Below are positions 18,478 to 27,601 of a DNA stretch of 64,000 bases, in pieces (within the stretch, counting starts at the first letter, position 1; every line of letters starts with the position of its first letter). The DNA is taken from positions 186,001 to 250,000 of the forward strand of contig NZ_LMOD01000004.1 of the NCBI RefSeq assembly GCF_001423485.1, read 5' to 3'. Origin of the DNA: Microbacterium sp. Leaf320 (GTDB taxonomy: Bacteria > Actinomycetota > Actinomycetes > Actinomycetales > Microbacteriaceae). Position numbers and translations under genes: made by a program. A model generated the notes under the pieces. The model searched no databases, was not told where the DNA came from, and was given only the letters and a program-made list of their open reading frames with translations.

Positions 18478-18666
18478 GGACTCTTCTCCATTCGCGGAGG
18501 TCTAATGACAGAGGAACTCACATATCGGTCAGATCGGTTCCCCGTAAGAATTGAGAGTACGAGGTCTCCAGGGCGCCTCGCTCGATATACGACAATCTCC
18601 TCTTCTCGCACGTCACAGGTGCAGATGGAATCCGGGCGACGTCGCCCCCTCACAGAGGACGCTCAC

Positions 18667-18894
18667 ATGAACAGCACCCCCGACCTTCACCGGGAACCGG
18701 AGGCGGACACCGTCGGCCTCCTTCTGGACGAGCGCAGGAGCGGGGGCGCTTTCAGGTTTGTCATCCCCGTGGGAGCGTCGACGGCCCGGTTCTTTCGTGA
18801 GGGTTGGCAGCACGCGCCGGGGATCGACGGCGACATCGCCCGTTTCAGCATTCGCCCCACGCGGCGCATCGGGGCGAAGGGCCGTCCGTCATGA
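18667..18894 (+). CDS. Small hypothetical protein coupled to the second membrane sigma factor
   Basis: A 75-aa frame from ATG 18667 (GAGG 9 nt upstream) to TGA 18894, which overlaps the ATG of the sigma factor (ATGA). It starts MNSTPDLHREPEADTVGLLL and contains GAFRFVIPVGASTARFFREG; no membrane helix and no family recognised. The coupling and codon use support a real gene: it may be a regulatory partner of the sigma factor or a leader peptide setting its translation. The 189-bp region upstream must hold promoters for both directions. Confidence 0.55.
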   Translation: MNSTPDLHREPEADTVGLLLDERRSGGAFRFVIPVGASTARFFREGWQHAPGIDGDIARFSIRPTRRIGAKGRPS

Positions 18895-20684
18895 CCGTGC
18901 TGCCGCCGACCGTGATCCGCACGCGACTCGACCCCGATACGAGCGATGACGATCTCGTGCGCGCCACCCGCGACGGTGACAACAGGGCTTACGGGATGCT
19001 GTGGGACCGCCATTCTCCCGCCGCGCTGCGTGCCGCCCGGGCCATCACGAGCTCGATCGACCCCGAGGATCTGGTCAGCGAGGCCTTCGCGAAGACCTTC
19101 AGTGCGATCCGCAACGGCGGAGGCCCGACCGAGGCGTTCCGGCCCTACCTGTTCGCGGCGGTGCGCAGCGCCGCCGCGACCTGGGGAGGAAAGCAGAAGG
19201 ATCTCGCCCTCGAGTACATCGACGAATTGCCCGTCGACGACTCGGAGGACTCCCTGGACATCCTCTCGGACAAGGCGCTGCTGACGACGGCGTTCAAGGA
19301 CCTGCCGGAGCGGTGGCGCACACTGCTGTGGTACCTCGAAGTCGAGGGGATGAAGCCGCGCGAGATCGCACCGTTGATGGGCATGACACCGAATGCCGTC
19401 TCGGTGCTGGCCTCGCGGGCCCGCGAGGGCTTCAAAGTCGCTTGGCTGCAGGCGCACATCAAGGAGCCGGGTCGCGATCCCGAGTGCCGGTGGACCTGCG
19501 AGCGCATCGTCGCCCAGGGGCGCAGGCGGCAGGTCTCACGTGCGGACCGTTCGCGGTTCGAGGCGCACCTCGAGAACTGTCACCGCTGCACGATGGCGAG
19601 CACGGAGATCTCGCAGGCGTCGTCCAAGCTGCGTGCTCTGCTGCTGCCGGCGATCATCGGCGGCCCTGCAGCGGCGGCCTACTCCGCCGCGACGCCGGCA
19701 CCGGTCATGGCAGCGGCTTCCGTCGGCGTGCTGCCCAAGGGAGTCGCGCCCTGGCTGCTCGTCGGCGGAGCGGTCGCTGCCGCGGCCGTCGCGGTCGCGG
19801 CGATCGCGGTCGCCGCCCAGCTCACTCCGAAGGCGGTACCCGGTGCCGAGGCAACGCCCCCGGCTGCGCTCGTCGTCGAGTCTCCTGCGCCGATCGAGGC
19901 GCCGTCGACCACGGAGTCTCCGGCGGTGCCGGTGCCGCCGGAGGCGCCTGACTCACCCGACCCCGTTCTCGAACCCCAGCCCGACAACGAGGTCAGCCCC
20001 GAACAGAGCGACGCCTCGCCGGCGCCGCAGGAGGTCGCGGCCTCGACGACTCCGCCGGAACCCCGATCGCAACCGCAACGGCTGCCGCCTGCGGCCCCTG
20101 TCGAGGAACCTCAGGTCGAGGAGCCCGTCGTCCTTCCTGTGACGGTCGAGTGGAGCGCCTCGACGTCGATGATCGTGCCCACCGCTCTCACCGGAACCGG
20201 TGCCGCGGGTGCCGAGGTCGAGATCCTCGACGAAGCGGGCCTCGTCATCGCATCCACGGTCGTCGACTCCGCCGGCGCCTTCTCGGTTCTTCCCGAGGCC
20301 GGGGGCCTTCATCAGGGCATGTCCATCTCCGTGCGCCACACCGCGCTCACCGGCGAGCAGACGGTCAGCGCTCCGATCGGTCCCTTCTCCTTCGAGACTC
20401 CGACGCTCGCTGAGGTCTCCGACACGTTCATCCCGCGTATCGACGCCGACGCCGATGGAGCCCGAGACGACATCAGTCTGCTGCTTCAGGGCATCTCCGG
20501 CTCGACGGTGTCCGTATCGGTCGACGGCGAGGCGACGACGAGCGTCGTGCTCACGGAGGCATCCACCCGCGTGTCTGTGCTCGACGTCCGACCGGGGCTG
20601 CGTCAGATCATCGTCCGCTACGTCGATCCGGTCACGGGGGCACTCGGGCTGGCGGAGGTCGAGGGCATCCTCGTCTCTCCCTGA
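18891..20684 (+). CDS. Second one-piece membrane ECF sigma factor
   Basis: A 597-aa paralogue of the protein at 14934 with the same order. Sigma2 is at about 15-90 (PEDLVSEAFAKTFSAIRNGG), sigma4 at about 130-185 (MKPREIAPLMGMTPNAVSVL), then HLENCHRC (HxxxCxxC) near residue 225. A membrane helix follows (about 286-310, APWLLVGGAVAAAAVAVAAI), an acidic Pro-rich linker, and an Ig-like domain from about 430 (LTGTGAAGAEVEILDEAGLV). The sigma domains match closely while linkers and outer domains differ, so promoter recognition may overlap while signals differ. Translationally coupled to the 75-aa gene. Confidence 0.87.
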   Translation: MTVLPPTVIRTRLDPDTSDDDLVRATRDGDNRAYGMLWDRHSPAALRAARAITSSIDPEDLVSEAFAKTFSAIRNGGGPTEAFRPYLFAAVRSAAATWGGKQKDLALEYIDELPVDDSEDSLDILSDKALLTTAFKDLPERWRTLLWYLEVEGMKPREIAPLMGMTPNAVSVLASRAREGFKVAWLQAHIKEPGRDPECRWTCERIVAQGRRRQVSRADRSRFEAHLENCHRCTMASTEISQASSKLRALLLPAIIGGPAAAAYSAATPAPVMAAASVGVLPKGVAPWLLVGGAVAAAAVAVAAIAVAAQLTPKAVPGAEATPPAALVVESPAPIEAPSTTESPAVPVPPEAPDSPDPVLEPQPDNEVSPEQSDASPAPQEVAASTTPPEPRSQPQRLPPAAPVEEPQVEEPVVLPVTVEWSASTSMIVPTALTGTGAAGAEVEILDEAGLVIASTVVDSAGAFSVLPEAGGLHQGMSISVRHTALTGEQTVSAPIGPFSFETPTLAEVSDTFIPRIDADADGARDDISLLLQGISGSTVSVSVDGEATTSVVLTEASTRVSVLDVRPGLRQIIVRYVDPVTGALGLAEVEGILVSP

Positions 20685-20742
20685 CCGTCGGCCTGCCTGC
20701 GGCCGCGACCCGGCTCGGCGCATCAGATGAGAAGCTAGAAGG

Positions 20743-22065
20743 ATGAGCACTTCCCGCGACGCCGACGAGATCGCCCCGCTGAGCGACGATCCCCTGACGG
20801 ATGCCGAGGTGCGGCGCCTGCGCGAGGACTTCCCGATCCTGCAGGTCGAGGTCAACGGGCATCCGCTCTCGTACCTCGACTCCGGTGCCACATCGCAGCG
20901 TCCGTTCGCGGTGCTCGACGCCGAGCGGACGTTCGCGACGACGCTCAATGCAGCCGTGCACCGCGGAGCCCACACTCTCGCGGCCGAGGCCACGGAGATC
21001 TTCGAGGATGCTCGCGCCACCGTCGCGCGGTTCATCGGCGCCGACGAGGGCGAGATCGTCTGGACCTCGAACGCCACGGAGGCGCTCAACCTCGTCGCGT
21101 ATTCGATCTCCAATGCCTCCCTCGGCCGCGGGGGAGCGGCCGCCGAGCGACTCCGCCTGCGTGAGGGTGACGAGATCGTCACGACCGAGATGGAGCACCA
21201 CGCCAACCTGATCCCCTGGCAGGAGCTCGCGGCGCGCACGGGGGCGACTCTGCGGGTCATCCCGCTCGACGACCACGGCGCGCTGCGTCTCGACGTCGCC
21301 GCCGAGCTGATCGGAGAGCGAACCAGGCTCGTCGCATTCACCCATGTGTCGAACGTGCTCGGTGTGATCAACCCGGTCGAGCAGCTCGTCGCGCTGGCGA
21401 GAGCCGTGGGAGCCTTCGTCGTGCTCGACGCCTGCCAGTCGGCACCTCATCTGCCGCTGGACGTCCGCGAGCTCGATGTCGACTTCGCCGTGCTCTCCGG
21501 ACACAAGATGCTCGGCCCGACCGGCATCGGCGCACTGTACGGTCGTCGTGAGCTGCTCGAGGCCATGCCGCCGTTCCTCACCGGCGGCTCGATGATCACC
21601 ACCGTCACCACGACGGAGGCCGTATACATGCCACCTCCTCAGCGTTTCGAAGCCGGCACGCAGAGGGTGTCGCAGGCGGTCGCGCTCGCCGCGGCGATCG
21701 ACTATCTGACCGCTGTCGGAATGCCGCGCATCGCCGCGCACGAGGCCGCCTTCGGGGCGCGTCTCGTCGAGGGACTCACGGCCATCGATGGCGTGCGCGT
21801 GCTCGGTGCCGGCATCGACCTGCCACGGGTGGGGCTCGCGAGCTTCGACGTCGACGGCATCCACTCGCACGACCTCGGTCAGTTCCTCGACGACCGCGGA
21901 ATCGCCGTGCGTGTCGGGCACCACTGCGCGCAGCCGCTGCATCGACGCCTCGGCGTCACCTCGTCGACCAGGGCGAGCACGTATCTGTACACGACCGATG
22001 CCGAGATCGACGCCGTGCTCGACGGCGTCCAGGGTGCCATCGACTTCTTCCGGAGGGGCGCATGA
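20743..22065 (+). CDS. sufS: Cysteine desulfurase, SufS type
   Basis: A 440-aa PLP enzyme that takes sulfur from cysteine for Fe-S cluster assembly. The fold-type I core shows EMEHHANLIPW, the PLP lysine K255 in SGHKMLGPTG and the catalytic C395 in RVGHHCAQPLHRRLG, followed by the SufS-type R/S-T-R-AS-Y-Y ending. Slightly longer than usual because of an acidic N-terminal extension. ATG 20743 follows AGAAGG. Its stop overlaps the sufU start (ATGA), giving the two-gene transfer unit usual in Gram-positives; sufBCD are not in this window. Confidence 0.95.
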   Translation: MSTSRDADEIAPLSDDPLTDAEVRRLREDFPILQVEVNGHPLSYLDSGATSQRPFAVLDAERTFATTLNAAVHRGAHTLAAEATEIFEDARATVARFIGADEGEIVWTSNATEALNLVAYSISNASLGRGGAAAERLRLREGDEIVTTEMEHHANLIPWQELAARTGATLRVIPLDDHGALRLDVAAELIGERTRLVAFTHVSNVLGVINPVEQLVALARAVGAFVVLDACQSAPHLPLDVRELDVDFAVLSGHKMLGPTGIGALYGRRELLEAMPPFLTGGSMITTVTTTEAVYMPPPQRFEAGTQRVSQAVALAAAIDYLTAVGMPRIAAHEAAFGARLVEGLTAIDGVRVLGAGIDLPRVGLASFDVDGIHSHDLGQFLDDRGIAVRVGHHCAQPLHRRLGVTSSTRASTYLYTTDAEIDAVLDGVQGAIDFFRRGA

Positions 22066-22496
22066 GCGACCTGCAGAACCTGTACCAGGAACTCATCCTC
22101 GACCACTCCCGCACCCCGCACGGGTTCGGGCTCCGCGGCGAGATCGCGGCGCAGTCGCACCAGGTGAACCCGACCTGCGGCGACGAGGTGACCCTGCAGG
22201 TGCATCGCGCCGGCGACGGCAGCATCGAGGCGATCGCGTGGGAGGGGCACGGCTGCGCCATCTCGCAGGCATCCGCCTCGCTTCTCGCCGAGCTCGCCGA
22301 GGGGCTGACGGTCGAGGAGCTGGAGATCCGTATCGCGTCGTTCCGCGAGGCGATGCGCTCGCGCGGCAAGATCGAGCCGGACGAGGAGCTGCTCGGTGAT
22401 GTCGCAGCCCTCGGTGGCGTCTCACGGTACGTGGCGCGCGTGAAGTGCGCGATGCTGGCCTGGGTCGCCGTGGAAGACGCCCTGCACAAGGTGTGA
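22062..22496 (+). CDS. sufU: Sulfur-transfer protein SufU
   Basis: A 144-aa zinc-dependent sulfur acceptor of SufS. The three conserved cysteines are present: C39 in NPTCGD, C65 in GHGCAIS and C129 in RVKCAML, with an Asp next to C39 completing the zinc site. The family insert between the second and third cysteine (about residues 85-110) distinguishes SufU from IscU. Coupled to sufS by a 4-base overlap, so the two proteins are likely made in equal amounts and act together in the cytosol. Confidence 0.95.
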   Translation: MSDLQNLYQELILDHSRTPHGFGLRGEIAAQSHQVNPTCGDEVTLQVHRAGDGSIEAIAWEGHGCAISQASASLLAELAEGLTVEELEIRIASFREAMRSRGKIEPDEELLGDVAALGGVSRYVARVKCAMLAWVAVEDALHKV

Positions 22497-22533
22497 GGCG
22501 TGGGGTGGACGCCGTGAGGTGCAGGATGGAACC

Positions 22534-23472
22534 ATGCCTCTTCTTCTGAATCCTCTCGGCGCAGAACGCTTCGACGACTGGCTCGGGGTGACGCGTGAGC
22601 GGCTGATCGCTCTCAGGCAGGACTCGGGGATGTTCGTCGGCGATGACGCCGCCGTCCGCGTCGAGGAGTTCCTGGCCGAGATGCTCGCGGAAGGACACGA
22701 GACGCCGACCTCGCTGATCCTCGAGATCGAGGACGACGGGACCCGGCTGGGCACCGTCTGGCTCGCGGCGAACAACGGTGTCCTGTTCGTCGTGGATCTC
22801 TCCTTCGAGCACGCGCCGAGCGTCGACCAGAGGGGTGCGCTCCTCGACGCTCTGCAGGCACTCGCCCGCACACAGCAGGTCGATCGGATCAGCATGGGCG
22901 TCTACGCCTCCGACAGCGAGAGTCGCGCATTCATCGAGCGCGGTGGTTTCGAGGTCGCCTCGATCCAGATGATCCTCGAACCGCTCCCGACGCGAGAGAC
23001 GGGTTCGCGCGTCGTCGTGAGGCCCATGACGGCAGAGCGCTTCACCAGCTTCGCCGAGGCATCCGAGGCCGCCTTCGCCGAGGATCTCGCCGCCTCCGGT
23101 CGGTATTCGGCTGAGGACGCGGCGGTCGAGTCCCACAGGCAGATGGAGCTGGAGCTGCCCGACGGGGTCGCGTCGGCAGGCCAGGAGCTGTTCACCGCCG
23201 AGGTCGACGGCGTCGAGGTGGGAGTGCTCTGGATCGGCGTCCGCTCTCGCGGCGGACGCCCGCACGGGTTCATCCTCGACATCGAGATCGCCGATGATCA
23301 GCGTCGCAGGGGATACGGCCGCGACGTCATGCATGCGGCCGAGCGGGAGGCCGCGCGGCTCGGAGCCGACTCGATCGGTCTGCACGTCTTCGGCTTCAAC
23401 ACCGGTGCCATCCGCCTCTACGAGAGCCTGGGATACCGCCGCGTGGAGGAGCGCTTCCTCCTCGCCGTCTGA
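22534..23472 (+). CDS. GNAT-family N-acetyltransferase with two GNAT-like halves
   Basis: A 312-aa protein. The C-terminal half is a clear GNAT domain with the acetyl-CoA site RRRGYGRDVMHAAEREAARL and the closing GAIRLYESLGYRRVEE. The N-terminal half (residues about 50-155) has a similar strand order ending SRAFIERGGFEV but no acetyl-CoA loop, so it looks like a degenerate GNAT copy. ATG 22534 is preferred over GTG 22519 because AGGATGG precedes it. The acceptor substrate is unknown. 37 bp after sufU; not obviously part of that operon's function. Confidence 0.82.
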   Translation: MPLLLNPLGAERFDDWLGVTRERLIALRQDSGMFVGDDAAVRVEEFLAEMLAEGHETPTSLILEIEDDGTRLGTVWLAANNGVLFVVDLSFEHAPSVDQRGALLDALQALARTQQVDRISMGVYASDSESRAFIERGGFEVASIQMILEPLPTRETGSRVVVRPMTAERFTSFAEASEAAFAEDLAASGRYSAEDAAVESHRQMELELPDGVASAGQELFTAEVDGVEVGVLWIGVRSRGGRPHGFILDIEIADDQRRRGYGRDVMHAAEREAARLGADSIGLHVFGFNTGAIRLYESLGYRRVEERFLLAV

Positions 23473-23529
23473 TGGCGACACGCGGCGTCACCGAGGGAAT
23501 AGCCTGATCCCGCAGGCGTTGGCCCGAGC

Positions 23530-24171
23530 ATGACAACTCTCGGAATCATCGGTGCAGGACACATCGGCAGCCAGGTCGCTCGCGTCGCGGTGGCGAACGG
23601 ATACGACGTCGTGATCGCGAATTCACGCGGACCGGAGACGCTCGCAGACCTCGTCGCCGAGCTCGGCCCGCAGGCGAAGGCCGCGACCGCTGCGGATGCG
23701 GCGGAGGCGGGCGACGCGGTCGTCGTGACGGTGCCGCTCGGCAGGATCGATGCTCTTCCCGTGGCGCAGCTCGCCGGCAAGATCGTGCTCGACACCAACA
23801 ACTACTACTTCGAGCGCGACGGCCACATCGACGCCCTCGACAAGGGCGAGACCACGACCTCGGAGCTTCTGCAGGAGCAGCTGCCGACCTCGCGCATCGC
23901 GAAGGCCTTCAACCACATCTTCGCCGCCGACATCACGACCGACGGCACCCCGGCCGACACGGAGGGTCGCCGTGCACTCGCGACCGCGGGCGACGACGCC
24001 GAGGCCGTCGCCTTCGTCACGCGCTTCTACGACGAGGCCGGCTTCGACACGGTCAACGTCGGTCCGCTCAGCGAGTCCTGGCGCGTCGAGCGCGATCGCC
24101 CCGCCTACGTCGTGAAGCAGACCGCCGAGGAGCTCGCGGCCAACCTCGCGATCGCGAACCGCCTGCCCTGA
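23530..24171 (+). CDS. NADPH-dependent F420 reductase-like oxidoreductase
   Basis: A 213-aa Rossmann protein starting MTTLGIIGAGHIGSQVARVA, the dinucleotide GxGxxG motif, then IANSRGPETLADLVAELG for the 2'-phosphate of NADPH, and DTNNYYFERDG and KAFNHIFAADI, which resemble the NADP-F420 oxidoreductase (Fno/NpdG) family. Many actinobacterial homologues are annotated only as NAD(P)-binding. F420 use is possible but not proven by the sequence. Start ATG 23530; a strong terminator follows at once. Confidence 0.8.
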   Translation: MTTLGIIGAGHIGSQVARVAVANGYDVVIANSRGPETLADLVAELGPQAKAATAADAAEAGDAVVVTVPLGRIDALPVAQLAGKIVLDTNNYYFERDGHIDALDKGETTTSELLQEQLPTSRIAKAFNHIFAADITTDGTPADTEGRRALATAGDDAEAVAFVTRFYDEAGFDTVNVGPLSESWRVERDRPAYVVKQTAEELAANLAIANRLP

Positions 24172-24174
24172 GCG

Positions 24175-24226
24175 ACGCAGAAGGAGCGGGGCGGATGCTG
24201 CGGCATCCGCCCCGCTCCTTCTGCGT
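24175..24226 (+). terminator. Perfect 24-bp inverted-repeat terminator
   Basis: Arms 24175-24198 and 24203-24226 are perfect inverted copies around the loop TGCG, starting 3 nt after the TGA at 24171. No T-run follows, as is common in high-GC Actinobacteria. It separates the oxidoreductase from the GntR gene. Confidence 0.85.
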
Positions 24227-24275
24227 GTCGAGCGCTGCACGGTCGTAATAGATTCACCCGTTGGGATACCAAAAC

Positions 24276-24311
24276 TTGTCGGACCGGTGTGCAGGTGGGA
24301 CAATCACGGTA
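24276..24311 (+). promoter_or_regulatory. Leaderless promoter of the GntR gene
   Basis: TTGTCG (24276-24281), a 17-bp spacer and GACAAT (24299-24304) form a good sigma-70 promoter whose expected start is the A of ATG 24311, seven bases after the -10. No ribosome site precedes the gene, so the mRNA is probably leaderless. Confidence 0.65.
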
Positions 24312-24970
24312 TGGCGGGGGTGGGGACTGCCGGCGAACTCGAGTCGGTGAGGGTGACGCGCATTCTGCGCGATGACATCATCCTGGGGCGCCGTGTGCCC
24401 GGATCCCGACTCGTCGAACGCGACATCGCGGCAGAGCTCAACGTGTCGCGACTTCCGGTGCGCGAGGCGATCCGCGCGCTCGTCGGCGAGGGCGTCGTGG
24501 TCGCACGGCCCCGCACCTGGGCCGTGGTGCGCGAATTCACGCACCGCGACATCCAGGACTTCGGTGAGGTGCGGGAGGCGATAGAGACCCTCATCTTCGT
24601 GTTCGCTGCCGAGCGTCATGATGACGCGGGTATCGCGAGGCTGCAGGCGGCCTACGAGCGCGAGCTCGCGGCGTCGAAGGCGGGGAACGTCGAGGCCGCC
24701 CGCATCGCGGCGGGGGAGTTCCACGAGATCTCGGCGGAGCTCGCCGGCAACGAGATGCTCGGAGAGCTGATCGGCGTGTTCGTCACGCGCCTGCGGTGGC
24801 TGTTCGGACAGCACGACGATCTGCTCGCCATGGCGGAAGAGCATCGCGTGATCCTCGAAGCGGTCATGGCGCGCGACGTCGAGACTCTGAGGTGGCTGAT
24901 CCCGCGCCATCTGGCCAGCGGGCAGGCGGCGGCAGAGCGGCGTCTCAGCAGTCCGACGTACTCGATCTGA
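24311..24970 (+). CDS. GntR-family (FadR/FCD) transcriptional regulator
   Basis: A 219-aa repressor-type protein. Residues about 10-75 are the winged helix (GSRLVERDIAAELNVSRLPV, then REAIRALVGEGVV), and the rest a helical FCD ligand domain with the metal-site residues in RDIQDFGEVREAIE, FHEISAELAGNEM and EEHRVILEAVMARD. FCD regulators usually sense small carboxylic acids. ATG 24311 is preferred to the GTG/ATG at 24287 because of the leaderless promoter. Targets are not evident; the next gene is copper related and probably independent. Confidence 0.88.
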   Translation: MAGVGTAGELESVRVTRILRDDIILGRRVPGSRLVERDIAAELNVSRLPVREAIRALVGEGVVVARPRTWAVVREFTHRDIQDFGEVREAIETLIFVFAAERHDDAGIARLQAAYERELAASKAGNVEAARIAAGEFHEISAELAGNEMLGELIGVFVTRLRWLFGQHDDLLAMAEEHRVILEAVMARDVETLRWLIPRHLASGQAAAERRLSSPTYSI

Positions 24971-24989
24971 TCATCCTCGCGTTGAGGGA

Positions 24990-25041
24990 ATACCCCTTCG
25001 CGGGGTACTGTTGTGATCATCAGGATACCCCTGGGGGGTAT
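24990..25041. promoter_or_regulatory. Two CsoR-type copper operators upstream of copZ
   Basis: Site 1: TACCCC-TTCGC-GGGGTA (24991-25007). Site 2: ATACCCC-TGG-GGGGTAT (25025-25041), a perfect 7-bp inverted repeat. Both fit the TACCC...GGGTA format of CsoR. Site 2 overlaps TATTCT (25039-25044), a likely -10, so copper-free CsoR would block copZA. No csoR gene is in the window. Confidence 0.75.
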
Positions 25042-25073
25042 TCTGATCGAACACAGTCGAGAGGAACGCACAC

Positions 25074-25283
25074 ATGAGCACCACTACTTACTCCGTCATC
25101 GGAATGACCTGCGGGCACTGCGAGGGTTCGGTCCGCAGCGAGGTCGCGAAGCTGGACGGCGTGACCGGCATCGAGGTCAGCGCCGCAGCGGGCCGCCTGA
25201 CCGTGACCTCCACCGCCGAGCTCGACGACGCAGCCGTGCTGGCCGCTGTCGATGAGGCCGGTTACAGCGCCACCCGCGCCTGA
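25074..25283 (+). CDS. copZ: Copper chaperone (HMA domain)
   Basis: A 69-aa single heavy-metal-associated domain with GMTCGHC (residues 10-16; C13 and C16 bind Cu(I)) and the usual beta-alpha-beta pattern ending VDEAGYSATRA. It carries cytosolic copper to the P-type ATPase encoded 9 nt downstream. It sits directly behind the two CsoR-like sites, so copper induction of copZ-copA is expected. Confidence 0.95.
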   Translation: MSTTTYSVIGMTCGHCEGSVRSEVAKLDGVTGIEVSAAAGRLTVTSTAELDDAAVLAAVDEAGYSATRA

Positions 25284-25292
25284 GGAGTGAGC

Positions 25293-27527
25293 ATGTCAGG
25301 CGGAGCGGTGACCTACGACCTCGAGATCGAGGGCATGACGTGCGCGTCCTGCGCCTCGAGGATCGAGAAGCGACTCAACCGCATGGAGGGGGTGGCGGCC
25401 ACCGTCAACTATGCGACCGAGAAGGCCCATGTTCAGGTCGAGTCCGGCATCGCCGTCGACGACCTCATCTCGGAGGTCGTCCGCACGGGATACGCGGCCG
25501 CGCTCCCGCGGGAGGCCGAGTCCGCCGAGGTCGACCCCTCGTACCGTCGACTGCGGCTCCGCCTCCTCGTCGCTGCGGTGCTCGCGATCCCGGTGATCGC
25601 CCTCGCGATGGCCGAACCACTGCAGTTCCCTGGGTGGCAGTGGGCGTCGCTCATCCTCGCCACGCCGGTCGTCACCTGGGCCGCCTGGCCCTTTCACCGC
25701 GCGGCCTTCCTCAACGCGCGCCACCGTGCTGTCACGATGGACACCCTCATCTCTGTCGGCGTCGGCGCGGCCTACCTCTGGTCGCTGTACGCGCTGTTCT
25801 TCGGAACCGCCGGCATGTGGGGAATGACCCACCCGTTCCGATTCACGATCGAACGAGGCGACGGCCTCGGCAGCATCTACCTCGAGGTCGCCGCCGGCGT
25901 GACCATGTTCCTGCTGCTCGGACGCTTCCTCGAGCAGCGCTCCAAGCGCCGTGCCGGTGCGGCACTCCGTGCGCTCGGAGAACTCGGCGCCAAGGACGTC
26001 TCGGTCTTGCGCGATGGGCGGGAAGAGCGGGTGCCGCTCGAGCGGCTCCAGGTGGGGGACGTGTTCGTCGTGCGCCCGGGCGAGAAGATCGCGACTGACG
26101 GAATCGTGCGCGAGGGGTCGTCTGCGGTCGACGCCTCGATGCTCACGGGTGAATCGATCCCGGTCGAGGTGCGACCCGGCGACTCGGTCACCGGAGCCAC
26201 CGTCAACGTCGGCGGTCGCCTTCTCGTGTCGGCGACGCGCGTCGGAGCCGACACGCAGCTCGCCCGTATGGCGCGTCTCGTCGAAGAGGCCCAGTCGGGC
26301 AAGGCCGAGGCGCAGCGGCTCGCCGACCGGCTCTCGGCGGTCTTCGTGCCCATCGTGTTCGCGATCTCGGCCGTCACGCTCGTCGTGTGGCTGCTGATCG
26401 GGGGCGGTGCGGCTGCCGCGTTCACCGCAGCCGTGGCGGTGCTGATCATCGCGTGCCCCTGCGCTCTGGGACTCGCGACCCCGATGGCGCTGCTCGTCGG
26501 CACAGGACGCGGAGCGCAGCTCGGCGTGCTCATCAAGGGTCCGGAGGTGCTCGAATCGACCCGCCGCGTCGACACGATCGTGCTCGACAAGACCGGCACG
26601 GTCACCACGGGGCGCATGACGCTGGTCGAGGTGATCGTCGCGGATGGTGAAGACGCCACCGAGGTTCTCCGCCATGCGGCTGCGGTCGAAGAGGCATCCG
26701 AGCATCCCATCGCCCAGGCGATCGTCCGGGGTGCCACCGAGCGCATCGGCGATCTGCCCGCCGTTCACGACTTCCGCAGCATCGCGGGCCGCGGAGTCAC
26801 GGGGGTCGTGGAATCGCATGCCGTGATCGCCGGTCGGCCCTCGCTTCTCGAGGACTGGGCGCTGTCGCTCGACGGCATGCTCGCCACGGCATTCGACAGC
26901 GCCGAAGCGGATGCGCGCACGGCCGTGGCTGTGGCGTGGGACGGCCGAGTGCGAGGCGTCCTCGTCGTCGCTGACCAGGTCAAGCCCACCAGCGCTGACG
27001 CGATCGCAGCCCTCCGAACGCTCGGCCTGCGTCCGGTGCTGCTCACGGGTGACAACGAACGGGCGGCGCGGAGCATCGCGGATGCCGTCGGCATCGATGA
27101 GGTGCGCGCAGGGGTCCTCCCCGAGGGCAAGGTCGATGTGGTCACTGCGCTGCAAGCGCGCGGTGCCGTCGTCGCCATGGTCGGGGACGGCGTCAACGAC
27201 GCCGCGGCTCTGGCGCAGTCCGACCTCGGGATCGCGATGGGGACTGGCACGGATGCCGCGATCGAAGCATCCGATCTGACGCTCGTCCGGGGCGACCTCT
27301 GGGGTGCGGTGGACTCGATCCGGCTGGCTCGACGCACGCTCGGAACGATCCGCGGCAACCTCTTCTGGGCGCTCGCGTACAACGTCGCGGCTATTCCGCT
27401 TGCTGCTCTCGGCCTGCTCAACCCGATGCTCGCCGGTGCGGCGATGGCATTCTCGAGTGTGTTCGTCGTGCTCAACAGCCTCAGGCTCCGTCGCTTCCGG
27501 AGCGCGGCGGGTGAGACAGTGCGCTAG
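25293..27527 (+). CDS. copA: Copper-exporting P1B-type ATPase
   Basis: A 744-aa membrane pump expelling Cu(I). It has an N-terminal HMA domain with GMTCASC (C17, C20), the actuator TGE in MLTGESIPV, the transmembrane metal site CPC (388-390) in [13 protein letters not shown], the phosphorylation site D432 in DKTGTVTTG, the P1B-specific SEHPIAQAI and the hinge [16 protein letters not shown]. About eight membrane helices are visible. ATG 25293 is chosen over GTG 25287 because GAGGAG ends 5 nt before it. Operon with copZ under the CsoR-like sites. Confidence 0.96.
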   Translation: MSGGAVTYDLEIEGMTCASCASRIEKRLNRMEGVAATVNYATEKAHVQVESGIAVDDLISEVVRTGYAAALPREAESAEVDPSYRRLRLRLLVAAVLAIPVIALAMAEPLQFPGWQWASLILATPVVTWAAWPFHRAAFLNARHRAVTMDTLISVGVGAAYLWSLYALFFGTAGMWGMTHPFRFTIERGDGLGSIYLEVAAGVTMFLLLGRFLEQRSKRRAGAALRALGELGAKDVSVLRDGREERVPLERLQVGDVFVVRPGEKIATDGIVREGSSAVDASMLTGESIPVEVRPGDSVTGATVNVGGRLLVSATRVGADTQLARMARLVEEAQSGKAEAQRLADRLSAVFVPIVFAISAVTLVVWLLIGGGAAAAFTAAVAVLIIACPCALGLATPMALLVGTGRGAQLGVLIKGPEVLESTRRVDTIVLDKTGTVTTGRMTLVEVIVADGEDATEVLRHAAAVEEASEHPIAQAIVRGATERIGDLPAVHDFRSIAGRGVTGVVESHAVIAGRPSLLEDWALSLDGMLATAFDSAEADARTAVAVAWDGRVRGVLVVADQVKPTSADAIAALRTLGLRPVLLTGDNERAARSIADAVGIDEVRAGVLPEGKVDVVTALQARGAVVAMVGDGVNDAAALAQSDLGIAMGTGTDAAIEASDLTLVRGDLWGAVDSIRLARRTLGTIRGNLFWALAYNVAAIPLAALGLLNPMLAGAAMAFSSVFVVLNSLRLRRFRSAAGETVR

Positions 27528-27601
27528 AACGACACCACTCGCGAGGATATATTTGGCCGTACGGAATCGTTCCGGAAAGTCATCTTGTTCTGGGGAGCGA
27601 T

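Noticed and set aside
16546..18666. Long plus-strand frame opposite the PucR gene, ending in the 75-aa ORF
   Set aside because: Only the last 75 codons have a start with ribosome site and coupling; the part opposite PucR lacks any recognisable domain.
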